A stretch of 64,000 nt of DNA, from assembly GCA_004297725.1 (NCBI GenBank), contig SCUS01000069.1, positions 27,880-91,879 of the forward strand, given 5' to 3'. A program made the position numbers and the translations under genes. The notes beneath the pieces were generated by a model that saw only the letters and a program-made list of their open reading frames with translations, was not told the origin of the DNA and did not search any database. Below, one piece after another: positions 23,140 through 32,385 of the stretch. Within the stretch, counting starts at the first letter, position 1. Each line of letters starts with the position of its first letter. Source of the stretch: Myxococcaceae bacterium (GTDB lineage Bacteria > Myxococcota_A > Polyangia > Polyangiales > Ga0077539).

Positions 23140-24255
23140 ATGGACATCCCCTACGTTCGTGGTCGCGTGGCTCTCCAGGCGCATGTGGGCGTTCCCGAGG
23201 GGACCGTCGAGGAGGAGTACGCCCGCAACGGCTTCTCCGGTCACTACGCCCACCTCTACCGCCGCGAGGCCCCGGTGGGCTGGACCCGCATCGAGGGCCC
23301 CCTTCGCCCCCGCGCCTACGACCTCAACCGCGTCGAGGCTCCCTCCGGGGGCGACCTGCTCACGGCCCGGCAGCGCGTGCTCGCCAACGCCGACGTGGCC
23401 CTCTCCACGGCCACGCTCACCGAGGCGATGCCGTACTTCTATCGCAACGCCGACGCCGACGAGGTGCTCTTCATCCACGAGGGCGCCGGGCGCATCGAGA
23501 CCGACTTCGGACCGCTGGCCTATGAGCCCGGCGACTACCTCCTGGTTCCTCGGGGGACGGTCTACCGCCTCGCCCCGAGCTCCCCGACGCGCCTCATCAC
23601 CATCGAGGCCTTCAGCGAGGTGCGCTTCCCCGAGAAGGGCATGCTCGGCCAGCACGCCCTCTTCGACCCCGCGGTGGTGCGCGTCCCGACGCCCGGCGAG
23701 GAGTCCACCGCGACCCCCGACGCCCAGGGCGAGTACGAGCTGCGCATCGTGCGACTCGGCGAGGTGACCCGCGTCTTCTACCCGACCTGCCCGATCAACA
23801 CCGTCGGGTGGAAGGGAACCCTCACGGTGATGCAGCTCAACGTGCGCGACATCCGACCGGTGCTCTCCGACCGGTACCACCTGCCCCCGTCGGCGCACTC
23901 GACCTTCGTCATGCGAGACGCGGTGATCTGCACCTTCCTCCCCCGCCCGCTGGAGAACGGCGACCCCCGCGCCATGAAGGTTCCCTTCTTCCACGCCAAC
24001 ATCGATTTCGACGAGGTGATCTTCTACCACCGGGGGCAGTTCTTCTCCCGGGAGGGCATCACCGCGGGGATGCTCACGCTGCACCCGCAGGGCATCCACC
24101 ATGGCCCGCAGCCGAGGGCCGTGGGGCGCGCCGCGGAGGTCACCCACACCGACGAGATCGCCGTGATGCTCGACACCCGCAACCCCCTGCGCGTCTGCAC
24201 CGCCGCCGAGCGCGTAGAGAGCCCCGACTACTGGAAGAGCTGGTCTCCCCGGTGA
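23140..24255 (+). CDS. hmgA: Homogentisate 1,2-dioxygenase
   Basis: A 371-residue cupin-fold enzyme, shorter than the roughly 430-residue animal and pseudomonad enzymes but like other bacterial short forms. It opens the aromatic ring of homogentisate to maleylacetoacetate using Fe2+. Iron-site blocks are visible: FFHANIDFDEVIFYHRG (His and Glu) and HPQGIHHGP (His). The N-terminal domain has a cupin turn (DEVLFIHEGAGRIETDFG). It is followed 26 bp later by hppD, so two consecutive steps of tyrosine breakdown are co-transcribed; maleylacetoacetate isomerase and fumarylacetoacetase are not in the window. Confidence 0.9.
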   Translation: MDIPYVRGRVALQAHVGVPEGTVEEEYARNGFSGHYAHLYRREAPVGWTRIEGPLRPRAYDLNRVEAPSGGDLLTARQRVLANADVALSTATLTEAMPYFYRNADADEVLFIHEGAGRIETDFGPLAYEPGDYLLVPRGTVYRLAPSSPTRLITIEAFSEVRFPEKGMLGQHALFDPAVVRVPTPGEESTATPDAQGEYELRIVRLGEVTRVFYPTCPINTVGWKGTLTVMQLNVRDIRPVLSDRYHLPPSAHSTFVMRDAVICTFLPRPLENGDPRAMKVPFFHANIDFDEVIFYHRGQFFSREGITAGMLTLHPQGIHHGPQPRAVGRAAEVTHTDEIAVMLDTRNPLRVCTAAERVESPDYWKSWSPR

Positions 24256-24281
24256 ACCCCACGAAGGACCCGACACCCCCC

Positions 24282-25343
24282 ATGAGCACCACGACCAACC
24301 CCGCGGGCCTCGACGGCATCGAGTTCATCGAGTTCGTCTCCGCCGACCCCGAGCGGCTTCACCAGCTCTTCACCACCTTCGGCTTCTCCCGGGTGATGCG
24401 CCACGCCACCCGCGCCATCGACCTCTACCGGCAGAACGACATCACCTTCCTGCTCAACCGCGAGCCAGACTCCTTCGCGGCGCGGTTCGGCGCCCTCCAC
24501 GGCCCGGCCATCTCCTCGATGGGCTGGCGCGTGCACAACGCCGCCGACGGGATGGGCGCCGTGCTCGCCCGAGGCGCCACCGCGGCCCCGAAGGTCGACC
24601 TCGACCGCGACGGCCATCCCCTGCCCGCGGTGATGGGCATCGGAGACAGCCTGATCTACCTCGTCGACGGCTACGAGCAGCCCTTCGCCGCGCGCTACGC
24701 CGCCCTGGGCTTCGAGGCCATCGAGTCGCCGGAGGTGGTCCAGGGGAAGGGCTTCACCGTCATCGACCACCTCACCAACAACGTGCACAAGGGCACCATG
24801 GAGCGCTGGGCGAACTTCTATCGCTCCATCTTCGGCTTCACCGAGGTGCGCTACTTCGACATCCGCGGCGCCAGGACGGGCCTGACCTCCTACGCGCTGC
24901 GCTCCCCCTGCGGGCGCTTCTGCATCCCCATCAACGAGGCCAGCGAGAAGAAGTCGCAGATCAACGAGTACCTCGACGAGTACAACGGCCCGGGCATCCA
25001 GCACCTGGCCTTCCTCACCACCGACCTGCTCTCCTCGCTCGACGCGCTGCGAGGCTCTCCGGTGGAGTTTCTCGACATCGACGACGACTACTACGCCCAG
25101 GTCTTCGAGCGGGTGCCCGGCGTGAAGGAGGACCACGCACGCATCCGCGCGCACAACGTGCTCGTCGACGGCGACGAGGAGGGCTACCTGCTGCAGATCT
25201 TCACCCGCAACCTCGTGGGGCCGATCTTCATCGAGCTCATCCAGCGCGAGAACCACCTCTCCTTCGGCGAAGGAAACTTCGGCGCCCTCTTCCGCTCCAT
25301 CGAGCGAGACCAGGTCCGGCGCGGGGTCTTCAACCAGGACTGA
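24282..25343 (+). CDS. hppD: 4-hydroxyphenylpyruvate dioxygenase
   Basis: A 353-residue two-domain VOC-fold enzyme converting 4-hydroxyphenylpyruvate to homogentisate. The three iron ligands are present: His in VIDHLTNNV, His in GIQHLAFLTTDL and Glu in PIFIELIQRE. The conserved C-terminal FGEGNFGALFRSIERDQ confirms the family. The start MSTTTNPAGLDGIEF is chosen because the frame upstream overlaps the hmgA tail. Second gene of the hmgA-hppD unit, presumably under the divergent LysR regulator. Confidence 0.95.
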   Translation: MSTTTNPAGLDGIEFIEFVSADPERLHQLFTTFGFSRVMRHATRAIDLYRQNDITFLLNREPDSFAARFGALHGPAISSMGWRVHNAADGMGAVLARGATAAPKVDLDRDGHPLPAVMGIGDSLIYLVDGYEQPFAARYAALGFEAIESPEVVQGKGFTVIDHLTNNVHKGTMERWANFYRSIFGFTEVRYFDIRGARTGLTSYALRSPCGRFCIPINEASEKKSQINEYLDEYNGPGIQHLAFLTTDLLSSLDALRGSPVEFLDIDDDYYAQVFERVPGVKEDHARIRAHNVLVDGDEEGYLLQIFTRNLVGPIFIELIQRENHLSFGEGNFGALFRSIERDQVRRGVFNQD

Positions 25344-25476
25344 ACCCGTCCCCTCCCATGGCAGATCTGGCCATGGACCCTCCGAACACCCCGACAATCT
25401 GTCGCCGACGCCGTCGGATGGGCGCAACGCCCCGCCACGACGCCCCTTCGCGGCCGACTCGACGGTCGCCCGCGAC

Positions 25477-25492
25477 TGGCATCGGGGTTGCT
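25477..25492 (+). promoter_or_regulatory. Sigma-54 (-24/-12) promoter
   Basis: TGGCAT-N5-TTGCT matches the sigma-54 consensus TGGCAC-N5-TTGCA at all invariant positions (GG at -24, GC at -12) with exact spacing. It heads the operon from 25507 to 33132, which is followed by a sigma-54 activator gene. The predicted transcription start near 25503 is only a few bases before the first ATG. Confidence 0.7.
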
Positions 25493-25506
25493 CAAGGGCC
25501 CACGCG

Positions 25507-25914
25507 ATGCGCCGCAAGCCCGCTGCGACCACCCATGACGTGACCGTGATCGCCGAGAGCCCCGAGACGCTCGACGGCCTCCTCGGCTACCTCGGGCAGG
25601 CGGGCCTGGTCGCCCGAGGCCTGCGCTCCCTCGACGCCGTCAGCGTCATCGAGGCGACCCGCGCCGCCGTGGTGCTCTTCCCCGACGGCTTCGAGCTGCC
25701 CTCGGTGGTCGCCTTCACCCGAACGATCCGCACGAGGCGGGCCGACCTGCTGCTGGTGATCGTCACCGGCGACGAGCCCCGCTTCCGGGAGCTCACCCTC
25801 CCCCTCGGTCGCTCGGTGCTGCCGCAGATGTATCCAAAGCCCGCGTTCGGGTGGACGATCCTCGACGCGATCCGCCACCACACCCGCGCGGGCTCTGGGG
25901 GAGCCCCGAGATGA
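25507..25914 (+). CDS. Pseudo-receiver (degenerate response-regulator receiver) protein
   Basis: A 135-residue single-domain protein with the receiver strand/helix pattern: VTVIAESPETLDGLLGYL, AAVVLFPDGF, LLLVIVTGDEP and MYPKPAFGWTILDAI. The conserved Lys111-Pro112 and Thr87 are kept, but the position expected for the phosphorylated Asp is Phe/Pro (VVLFPD), so normal phosphorylation is doubtful. It is the first gene after the sigma-54 promoter and may tune the complex or its activator. Because the predicted transcript start is so close, the true start might be a downstream GTG (VTVIAES). Confidence 0.6.
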   Translation: MRRKPAATTHDVTVIAESPETLDGLLGYLGQAGLVARGLRSLDAVSVIEATRAAVVLFPDGFELPSVVAFTRTIRTRRADLLLVIVTGDEPRFRELTLPLGRSVLPQMYPKPAFGWTILDAIRHHTRAGSGGAPR

Positions 25915-25951
25915 CACCCTTGATCAACCCGTGCAGGCCCGCACCGTGGGC

Positions 25952-27931
25952 ATGAACCTCCTCGCCGTCGCCGGCCTGCTGCTGCTGCTCGGCGCCGTCG
26001 CGTCGCTCGTCGCGCCGCGCAACTCCACCCGCATGGGCTTCGCCCTCGCCTCGCAGGTCGCCGCGACCGCGCTGGTGCTCTCCGCCGCGCTCCCGGTGAT
26101 CGCCTGGGGCACCGCCATCGAGGCCACCTACCGATGGTCGTACCCCATCGACGCGCTGCGCACCCGGCTCGACCCGCTGGGGGCCTTCTTCCTCGCGTGG
26201 TCGCTGCCGATGACCCTCCTCGGCGCCGTCTACGCCGTGGGCTACCTCGCGCCCTACCTCCAGAAGGGGCGCAACGCGGGCGCGCACTTCGCGCTGCTCA
26301 ACATGGTCTCGCTCTCCTTCATCATCGTCTACACGGCCGAGAACGCGCTGATCTTCCTCTTCGGCTGGGAGATCGCCGCGGTCGCCGCGTGGCTGCTGGT
26401 CATCTGGGACTACCGCAACCAGAAGGTGCGCTTCGCGGGCTTCAACTACCTGGTCTCGACCCACGTCGGCATGTTCGTCCTGGTCGCGGCCTTCATGATC
26501 CTCCACAGCCAGACCGCGTCGATGGACTTCTCCGCCTTCGCGCCCTTCCTCTCCCGGCCGGGCACGCTGCGCAACGTGGTGTTCGTCCTGCTGGTCACCG
26601 CCTTCGGCTTCAAGTCCGCCTTCTTCCCCTTCCACACCTGGCTGCCCCGCGCGCACGCCGCGGCGCCCGCGCACGTCTCCGCGCTGATGTCGGGGGTGAT
26701 CCACAAGGCAGGGCTCTTCGCGCTGCTGCGCTTCACCCTGATGCTGGGCACGCCGGAGCCCTGGATGGGCTGGTTTCTCCTCGCCTTCTCCGGCCTCTCG
26801 ACCCTGCTGGGCGTGCTCTACACCGCCACGCAGCGCGACCTGAAGCGCCTGCTCGGGTACTCCTCCACGGAGAACGTCGGCATCGCCGGCCTCGGCTTCG
26901 GCGTCGGCTACCTCGGCCTCGCCTGGCACCGCCCGGGCCTCGCGCTCGTCGGCTTCACCGGCGGCGCGCTCCACGTGCTCAACCACGCCTTCTTCAAGTG
27001 CCTGCTCTTCTACGCCGCGGGCGCCGTCTACCGGGCGACGCACACCGTCGACCTCGAGCGCCTCGGGGGCCTCGCCCGCAAGATGCCCCGCACCGCGGTC
27101 GCCTTCCTCGTCGGCGCCGTCGCCATCTCCGCGCTGCCTCCCCTCAACGGCTTCGTCAGCGAGTTTCTCATCTACTCGGGCCTGCTCTCGGCGGAGGCCC
27201 CCTCGGGCGAGGAGCGCATCCTCCTCGTCGCCGCCGCCGCGCTCCTCTCCTTCGTCGGGGCCACCAGCGCGCTCTCGATGGTGCGCGCCTTCGGGCTGGC
27301 CTTCCTCGGCACCCCACGGGCGCCCGAGGTGCACCCCAGCGGCGACGCCCCGCCCTCCATGGCCTGGCCCATGGGCCTGCACCTCGCCGGAACCGTCGTC
27401 CTCGGGCTCTTCCCCGCCGCGGGCCTGTGGCTCGTCTCCCCGGTGGCCCGGCTCCTCGTCGACGCCCCCGCCGCGCGAGGCCCCGAGGCCCTGCTGGCTC
27501 CGCTCCGCACGGGCAACGCGCTGCTGCTCGGGGCCGTGGCGCTGCTGCTGCTCGCCACCCTGGGCGCCCGGCGCGCCGCGCGTCGGCACGTCACCTGGGG
27601 CTGCGGCTACAGCGCCCCCACCCCGAGGATGCAGTACACCGGCACCTCGTTCTCGTCGCAGTTCGTCCAGGTCTTCGAGGCCTTCGTGCTGGAGCTTCGG
27701 CGAGAGAAGCTCCCCGAGGGCCCCTTCCCCGAGGCCGAGTCCCACGTGCACACCCACCACGCCGACGCCGTGGAGCGCCGCATGTTCGAGTCGCTCGGCA
27801 ACGGCGAAGACCTGGTGCGCGGCGTCGCCCACCGCATCCCCGAGGAGCCGCGCTTCGCCTTCGCCGCGGGCCTGATCTCGCTGGTGGTCATCCTCGCGCT
27901 GCTCGCCAGCCACGCGGGAGGCGCGCCGTGA
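25952..27931 (+). CDS. Ehr/hydrogenase-4-like antiporter subunit B (HyfB/NuoL-like)
   Basis: A 659-residue membrane protein with about 16 predicted helices, related to HyfB and to the NuoL/MrpA proton-pumping subunits. The antiporter core is clear: FGFKSAFFPFHTWLPRAHAAAPAHVSALMSG (split here by wording, continuous in the protein), LLGYSSTENVG and HVLNHAFFKCLLF. The C-terminal WGCGYSAPTPRMQYTG block is typical of HyfB/HycC. ATG 25952 is preferred; GTG 25931 would add seven residues. The stop overlaps the next start by 4 bp (GTGA). Expected role: ion translocation arm of a membrane-bound redox complex. Confidence 0.88.
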   Translation: MNLLAVAGLLLLLGAVASLVAPRNSTRMGFALASQVAATALVLSAALPVIAWGTAIEATYRWSYPIDALRTRLDPLGAFFLAWSLPMTLLGAVYAVGYLAPYLQKGRNAGAHFALLNMVSLSFIIVYTAENALIFLFGWEIAAVAAWLLVIWDYRNQKVRFAGFNYLVSTHVGMFVLVAAFMILHSQTASMDFSAFAPFLSRPGTLRNVVFVLLVTAFGFKSAFFPFHTWLPRAHAAAPAHVSALMSGVIHKAGLFALLRFTLMLGTPEPWMGWFLLAFSGLSTLLGVLYTATQRDLKRLLGYSSTENVGIAGLGFGVGYLGLAWHRPGLALVGFTGGALHVLNHAFFKCLLFYAAGAVYRATHTVDLERLGGLARKMPRTAVAFLVGAVAISALPPLNGFVSEFLIYSGLLSAEAPSGEERILLVAAAALLSFVGATSALSMVRAFGLAFLGTPRAPEVHPSGDAPPSMAWPMGLHLAGTVVLGLFPAAGLWLVSPVARLLVDAPAARGPEALLAPLRTGNALLLGAVALLLLATLGARRAARRHVTWGCGYSAPTPRMQYTGTSFSSQFVQVFEAFVLELRREKLPEGPFPEAESHVHTHHADAVERRMFESLGNGEDLVRGVAHRIPEEPRFAFAAGLISLVVILALLASHAGGAP

Positions 27932-28857
27932 CGCTCCCCTGGACGCTCGCCCACCTCGTCACCCTGCTGGCCTCGCCCATCCTCGTGGTCGGGGTCATCA
28001 ACCGCACCAAGGCGCGCTGGGCCGGCCGCAAGGGCCCTCCCCTCGTGCAGACCTTCCACGACCTCGTGCGCCTCACGCGCAAGCGCCCCGTCTACAGCGG
28101 CACCACCACGGCGGTCTTCTGGGTCGCGCCCTACGTGATGCTCGCCACCGCGGCGGTCGCGGGGCTCATCGTGCCGATGCTCGGCGTCGGCTCGCCGCTG
28201 TCGTTTCGCTACGACTTCGTCTTCTTCGCGTACCTCTGGGGCCTCGGGCGCATGGCGCTGATGCTCGGAGCGCTCGACACCGGCAGCGCCTTCGAGGGCA
28301 TGGGCGCCAGCCGGGAGGCGACCTTCTCGGCCCTGGTCGAGCCTGCGATGTTTCTCTCGCTCGGGACGCTCGGGTCGATGGCCGGGGCCTCGAGCTTCTC
28401 CCAGATGCTGACCTTCCACGGGGCCGACCCCGCGGTGGTCGTGGTGCGCGTCGGCTGCACCATCGCCATGACCGTGCTGCTGCAGGTCGAGTCGGCCCGC
28501 ATGCCCGTGGACGACCCCACGACCCACCTCGAGCTCACCATGGTCCACGAGGTGATGATCCTCGACCACAGCGGCCCCGACCTCGCCGCGATGGAGTACG
28601 GCGCCGGGCTCAAGCTGGCCACCGGGAGCGCGCTGCTCGCCTCGCTCATCAACCCCTTCGGAGCCGGGTCGCCGCGCCTCCTCGTCGCCGCCGCCCACCT
28701 CGCCCTGATGCTCCTGATCGCCGTCCTCGTCGGGACCACCGAGTCCACCATCGCCCGCCTCCGGCTGAGCGCCGTCCCCCGCTACCTGCTGGCCGCCCTC
28801 TTCGGCGCCGTGCTGGCCCTGCTCGCCAGCATCTGGCGCACCGGAGGCGCGCTGTGA
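27928..28857 (+). CDS. Ehr/hydrogenase-4-like subunit C (HyfC/NuoH-like)
   Basis: A 309-residue protein with eight predicted helices of the HyfC/HycD/NuoH family, the subunit that links the redox arm to the proton-pumping arm. Typical blocks are NRTKARWAGRKGPPLVQTFHDL, the GALDTGSAFEGMGASREATF loop and VDDPTTHLELTMVHEVM. GTG start in a GTGA overlap with the preceding gene, and the same arrangement at its 3' end. Length is normal. Confidence 0.92.
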   Translation: MTLPWTLAHLVTLLASPILVVGVINRTKARWAGRKGPPLVQTFHDLVRLTRKRPVYSGTTTAVFWVAPYVMLATAAVAGLIVPMLGVGSPLSFRYDFVFFAYLWGLGRMALMLGALDTGSAFEGMGASREATFSALVEPAMFLSLGTLGSMAGASSFSQMLTFHGADPAVVVVRVGCTIAMTVLLQVESARMPVDDPTTHLELTMVHEVMILDHSGPDLAAMEYGAGLKLATGSALLASLINPFGAGSPRLLVAAAHLALMLLIAVLVGTTESTIARLRLSAVPRYLLAALFGAVLALLASIWRTGGAL

Positions 28858-29468
28858 CCTCCCTCCTCACCGGCTACATGCTGGTGCTCCTGCTGCCGCT
28901 CTTCGTGGCGAGCTGGCGCGTCAGCCTCACGGGCCTGAGCCTCCAGGGACTGCTCATGGCCTGGATGGTCCTCGTGCGCCGCCCGGCGCTCTCCGTCGAC
29001 CTCGTGGTGACCCTGGTCGACCTCGTGCTGGTGCGCGGCCTCGTCGCCCCGCTCGCGCTGCGCCGCGTGCTGCGCTCGCAGCGGCGCCCCTCCCGCGAAG
29101 ACGTGATCCCCCCCAACCTCCTGTCCTGGTCCATCGTGGTGGGCCTGGTGATGCTCGGCTTCCAGTGCGCCGCGTGGCTGCACCCTGCCGCCGGGGGCGA
29201 GCACGCCCAGGTCGCGGCGGCCGCCACCGGAGTGCTCCTCGGCCTCTTCGTGCTGGCCAGCCAGAACGGCACCTTCAGCCAGGCCGTCGGGGCCCTTCGC
29301 CTGGAGTACGCCATCGCCCTCTTCGAGCTCGGCAGCCCGACGCACCTGCCCGTCGCGCTGCGCCTCGCCCAGGTCTCGATCTTCCTTGGCACCGTGCTCA
29401 CCTACGCCCACTACGTCGGGCGGCTGCGCTCCACCGAGCTCGCCGCCCCCGCCGCGAGGATCCAATGA
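28854..29468 (+). CDS. Ehr/hydrogenase-4-like subunit E (HyfE/NuoK-like)
   Basis: A 204-residue integral membrane protein with about six helices, matching HyfE: N-terminal LTGYMLVLLLPLFVASWRVSLTG, a middle DLVVTLVDLVLVRGLVAPLALRR and a C-terminal NuoK-like half (LRLEYAIALFELGSP, with the membrane Glu). GTG start at 28854 overlaps the stop of subunit C; its own stop overlaps the ATG of subunit F. Coupled translation implies fixed stoichiometry within the complex. Confidence 0.88.
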   Translation: MTSLLTGYMLVLLLPLFVASWRVSLTGLSLQGLLMAWMVLVRRPALSVDLVVTLVDLVLVRGLVAPLALRRVLRSQRRPSREDVIPPNLLSWSIVVGLVMLGFQCAAWLHPAAGGEHAQVAAAATGVLLGLFVLASQNGTFSQAVGALRLEYAIALFELGSPTHLPVALRLAQVSIFLGTVLTYAHYVGRLRSTELAAPAARIQ

Positions 29469-30898
29469 TCGCCGCGCTGCTGCTCGTCGTCCTGCCTCTC
29501 CTCGGGGCGCTCGCGGCCCTGGCGCTGGGCCACCGGTCGGCCCTGGCCGCGGTGCTCGTCGCCGCCACGGGCACCGCCCTCGGCGCCTGGCTGGCCTTCT
29601 TCCCGGGCGCTCCCTCCGGGCACCTCTGGGGGGACTACCTCACCATCGACCCCACCTCGCGGCTCTTCCTCCTGCTCATCAACCTCATCTTCCTGGGCGT
29701 CGTCGGGCACATCCGCGGACGGATGCAGCGGGCGCCCGAGGTGCTGGACGGCATCGAGCGCTTCATCGCCCTCGCGCTCGCCTTCCTGGCCGCGGCCAAC
29801 CTCTCGGTGCTCTCCAACCACCTGCTGCTCGGCTGGCTCGCCCTGGAGGCCACGAGCCTCGCCGCCGCGCCGCTGGTCGCTCGGCGCGGCACCGCCTCCG
29901 CCGTCCGCGCGGCCTGGGGCTACTTCCTCTTCTCCTCGGTGGGCCTCGGCATCACCTCGCTCGGCTTCGCCTGCCTCGCCCGCAGCCTCGAACACTCCGG
30001 GGCCGAGCCGGTGTTCTTCTTCGACCAGCTCCGCGCGCTGGCCTCTGCGCCGCCCGACGCGTGGCGGGAGGTCGGCCTCGCGCTGGTGATCGTCGGCTAT
30101 GGCACCAAGCTCGGCCTCGCCCCGATGTACAGCTGGCTGCCGGACGCCTACGAGGAGGCGCCGCCCTCGGTGACGGCCATGCTCGCGGGGGTGCAGTTCA
30201 ACTGCGCGCTGGTGGGGCTGCTGCGCATCCTGCAGGTCTACCGCGACGGCGAGCCGAGGATGGTGAGCGTCGCGCTGCTGGGCATCGGGCTCGCCTCCAT
30301 GGCGGTGTCGACCTTCAGCATCATCGCGACCCACAACTACAAGCGACTGCTGGCCTACGCCTCGATCAACCACGGCGGGGTGATCGCCATCGGCCTCGGC
30401 CTCGGAGGCCGGGCCGCCTACGGGCTGGTGCTCTACGTGGTCAGCAACGCCTTCATCAAGGCGATCCTCTTCCTCTCGGCGGGCAAGATCGACGACCACT
30501 ACGGCACCCGCGACATGCGCGAGGTCTCCGGGCTCATCAAGGACCTGCCGGCGAGCGGGCTCTTCCTCACCGTGGGCACCTTCGCGCTGCTGGGCTTCCC
30601 CCCCTTCGGCAGCTTCCTCGGCGAGCTGCTCATCCTCTCGGCGCTGATGCGAGCCCACTATGTCCTCGTCTTCGTGGCCTTCTGCGGGCTGCTCACGGTG
30701 ACCTTCGTCGCCACCGGCCGCTCGATCTTCCCGATGATCTGGGGCGAGTCGAAGAAGCCCGCCCCGAACCAGGGGCTGCTCACGGCGCCGATCAAGCTGG
30801 TCTTCGTCGCCGCCCTCGTCACCATGGGGGTCTTCCTGCCGCACCCGGTGAGCTCCCTCTTCGTCGACGTCGCGGCGTCCCTGGGAGGTGTCCGATGA
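29465..30898 (+). CDS. Ehr/hydrogenase-4-like antiporter subunit F (HyfF/NuoN-like)
   Basis: A 477-residue membrane protein with about 14 helices of the NuoN/MrpD/HyfF type. Antiporter signatures are present: GWLALEATSLAAAPL, YGTKLGLAPMYSWLPDAYEEAPPSV (essential Lys in the GTKLG helix), HNYKRLLAYASINHGG and NAFIKAILFLSAGKI. With subunit B this gives two antiporter-like modules. ATGA overlaps join it to the genes on both sides. Confidence 0.9.
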   Translation: MIAALLLVVLPLLGALAALALGHRSALAAVLVAATGTALGAWLAFFPGAPSGHLWGDYLTIDPTSRLFLLLINLIFLGVVGHIRGRMQRAPEVLDGIERFIALALAFLAAANLSVLSNHLLLGWLALEATSLAAAPLVARRGTASAVRAAWGYFLFSSVGLGITSLGFACLARSLEHSGAEPVFFFDQLRALASAPPDAWREVGLALVIVGYGTKLGLAPMYSWLPDAYEEAPPSVTAMLAGVQFNCALVGLLRILQVYRDGEPRMVSVALLGIGLASMAVSTFSIIATHNYKRLLAYASINHGGVIAIGLGLGGRAAYGLVLYVVSNAFIKAILFLSAGKIDDHYGTRDMREVSGLIKDLPASGLFLTVGTFALLGFPPFGSFLGELLILSALMRAHYVLVFVAFCGLLTVTFVATGRSIFPMIWGESKKPAPNQGLLTAPIKLVFVAALVTMGVFLPHPVSSLFVDVAASLGGVR

Positions 30899-32367
30899 AG
30901 CGCTCGTTTCCGCTGCGGCGCTGGGCCGTCTCGGAGCTGGAGGAGCGGCGCGGGGAGCGCTGGGCCGAGCGGGTGGGCGCCCTCCTCGACGAGGGCCTCA
31001 GGGTCGTCACCGCCTTCGCGCGCAGCGAAGGGACCGACGTGATCGCGACGGCGCTGCTGCAGTCCGGAGACGGCGAGCTCGAGCTGGTGAGGGGGCGCCT
31101 CGACCGCGCCCACGGGTACCACTCGCTCACCCCGACGCACCCGGCGATGCACTGCTTCGAGCGGGAGATGCACGAGCAGACCGGCCTGCGCATCGGGGCC
31201 CACCCCTGGCTGAAGCCCCTGCGCTACGAGGGCATCGCCGCCTCCTCCGCGATGGGAGCCCACCCCTTCTACAAGATCCAGGGCAAGGAGGTGCACGAGG
31301 TGCAGGTCGGCCCCGTGCACGCGGGCGTCATCGAGCCCGGAGCCTTCCGCTTCATGTGCCTGGGAGAGCGGGTGCACCACCTGGAGATCCAGCTCGGGTA
31401 CCAGCACCGCGGCGTCGAGGCGCTGCTGCTGAAGGGCGACGCGCGCTCGAAGGCGCAGCTCGTCGAGACCATCGCGGGCGACAGCAGCATCGCCCACGGG
31501 CTGGCCTACGCCTCGGCCATCGAGGCGCTCTCGGGCCTCGACGCCGACCCGGGGCTCGAGCGCGGCCGCGCCATCGGCCTCGAGCTGGAGCGCGTGGCGA
31601 TGCACCTCGCCGGGCTCTCCGGCCTCGCCGGGGACGTGGGCTTCCTCCAGGGGGCCACCACCTGGGGACGGCTCCGCACCACGGCCATCAACACCTCGAT
31701 GCGCCTCTGCGGCAGCCGCTTCGGCCGGGGGTGGATCCGCCCCGGAGAGAGCCGCGCCTCGGCCGACGGCGCGCTGCTGGAGGTGGTGCGCTCCAACCTG
31801 GCGCTGATGGTGAGGGACACCGCCACCGTCAACGACCTCTTCCTCTCCTCGGCCACGGTGAGGCACCGCTTCCAGAGGGCGGGCACGCTCACCCACGCCC
31901 AGGCCCTGGACATCGGCCTGGTCGGGCTCCCGGCGAGGGCCTGCGGGGTGGAGCTCGACCAGCGCGCCTACGGCCTGGGCGTCTACGGAGAGCACCCCAT
32001 GGAGCGCACCACCGAGGCCTCGGGCGACTGCTGGGCCAGGGCGCTGGTGCGCATCCGGGAGATCGATCGCTCGCTCTCATGGCTGGCGCGCATCCTGGAG
32101 GGGATGTCATCCCTCGACGCGGTCAGGCGTCCGGTGGGCGAGCTCGCCGCAGGGCAGCTCGTGGCCTCGCTCAGCGAGGGCTGGCGGGGCGAGGTGGTGC
32201 ACTGCCTGGAGACCGGGGCCGACGGCCGACTGGTCCACTACAAGGTTCAGGACCCCTCGCTGCGCAACTGGTTCGGGTTGGCGCTGGCGGTGAGGGAGAA
32301 CGACATCTCGGACTTCCCCATCTGCAACAAGAGCTTCGACCTCTCCTACTGCGGTCACGACCTCTAG
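30895..32367 (+). CDS. Ehr-type large subunit (HyfG/NuoCD-like) lacking most Ni-Fe cysteines
   Basis: A 490-residue protein: an N-terminal NuoC-like domain (about 1-110) joined to a hydrogenase-large-subunit/NuoD-like domain. In true group-4 hydrogenases the first metal motif is ERICGVC-xxx-H; here the same place (191-201) reads ETIAGDSSIAH, so both Cys are replaced. The C-terminal motif has Cys477 but Ser480 where the second Cys should be. Thus at most one of four Ni-Fe ligands remains and hydrogenase activity is not expected. Such energy-converting-hydrogenase-related (Ehr) complexes are known in other bacteria, with unknown substrates. ATG at 30895 overlaps the stop of subunit F. Confidence 0.85.
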   Translation: MKRSFPLRRWAVSELEERRGERWAERVGALLDEGLRVVTAFARSEGTDVIATALLQSGDGELELVRGRLDRAHGYHSLTPTHPAMHCFEREMHEQTGLRIGAHPWLKPLRYEGIAASSAMGAHPFYKIQGKEVHEVQVGPVHAGVIEPGAFRFMCLGERVHHLEIQLGYQHRGVEALLLKGDARSKAQLVETIAGDSSIAHGLAYASAIEALSGLDADPGLERGRAIGLELERVAMHLAGLSGLAGDVGFLQGATTWGRLRTTAINTSMRLCGSRFGRGWIRPGESRASADGALLEVVRSNLALMVRDTATVNDLFLSSATVRHRFQRAGTLTHAQALDIGLVGLPARACGVELDQRAYGLGVYGEHPMERTTEASGDCWARALVRIREIDRSLSWLARILEGMSSLDAVRRPVGELAAGQLVASLSEGWRGEVVHCLETGADGRLVHYKVQDPSLRNWFGLALAVRENDISDFPICNKSFDLSYCGHDL

Positions 32368-32385
32368 AGACCCTCGGGACCCCTT

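Noticed and set aside
29386..32367. A 993-residue reading that would fuse subunit F sequence to the Ehr large subunit
   Set aside because: The first half is an out-of-frame shadow of the subunit F gene; the large subunit starts at the ATGA overlap at 30895.
30895..32367. Functional Ni-Fe hydrogenase large subunit
   Set aside because: Three of the four metal-binding Cys are replaced at positions where the alignment around them is clear.
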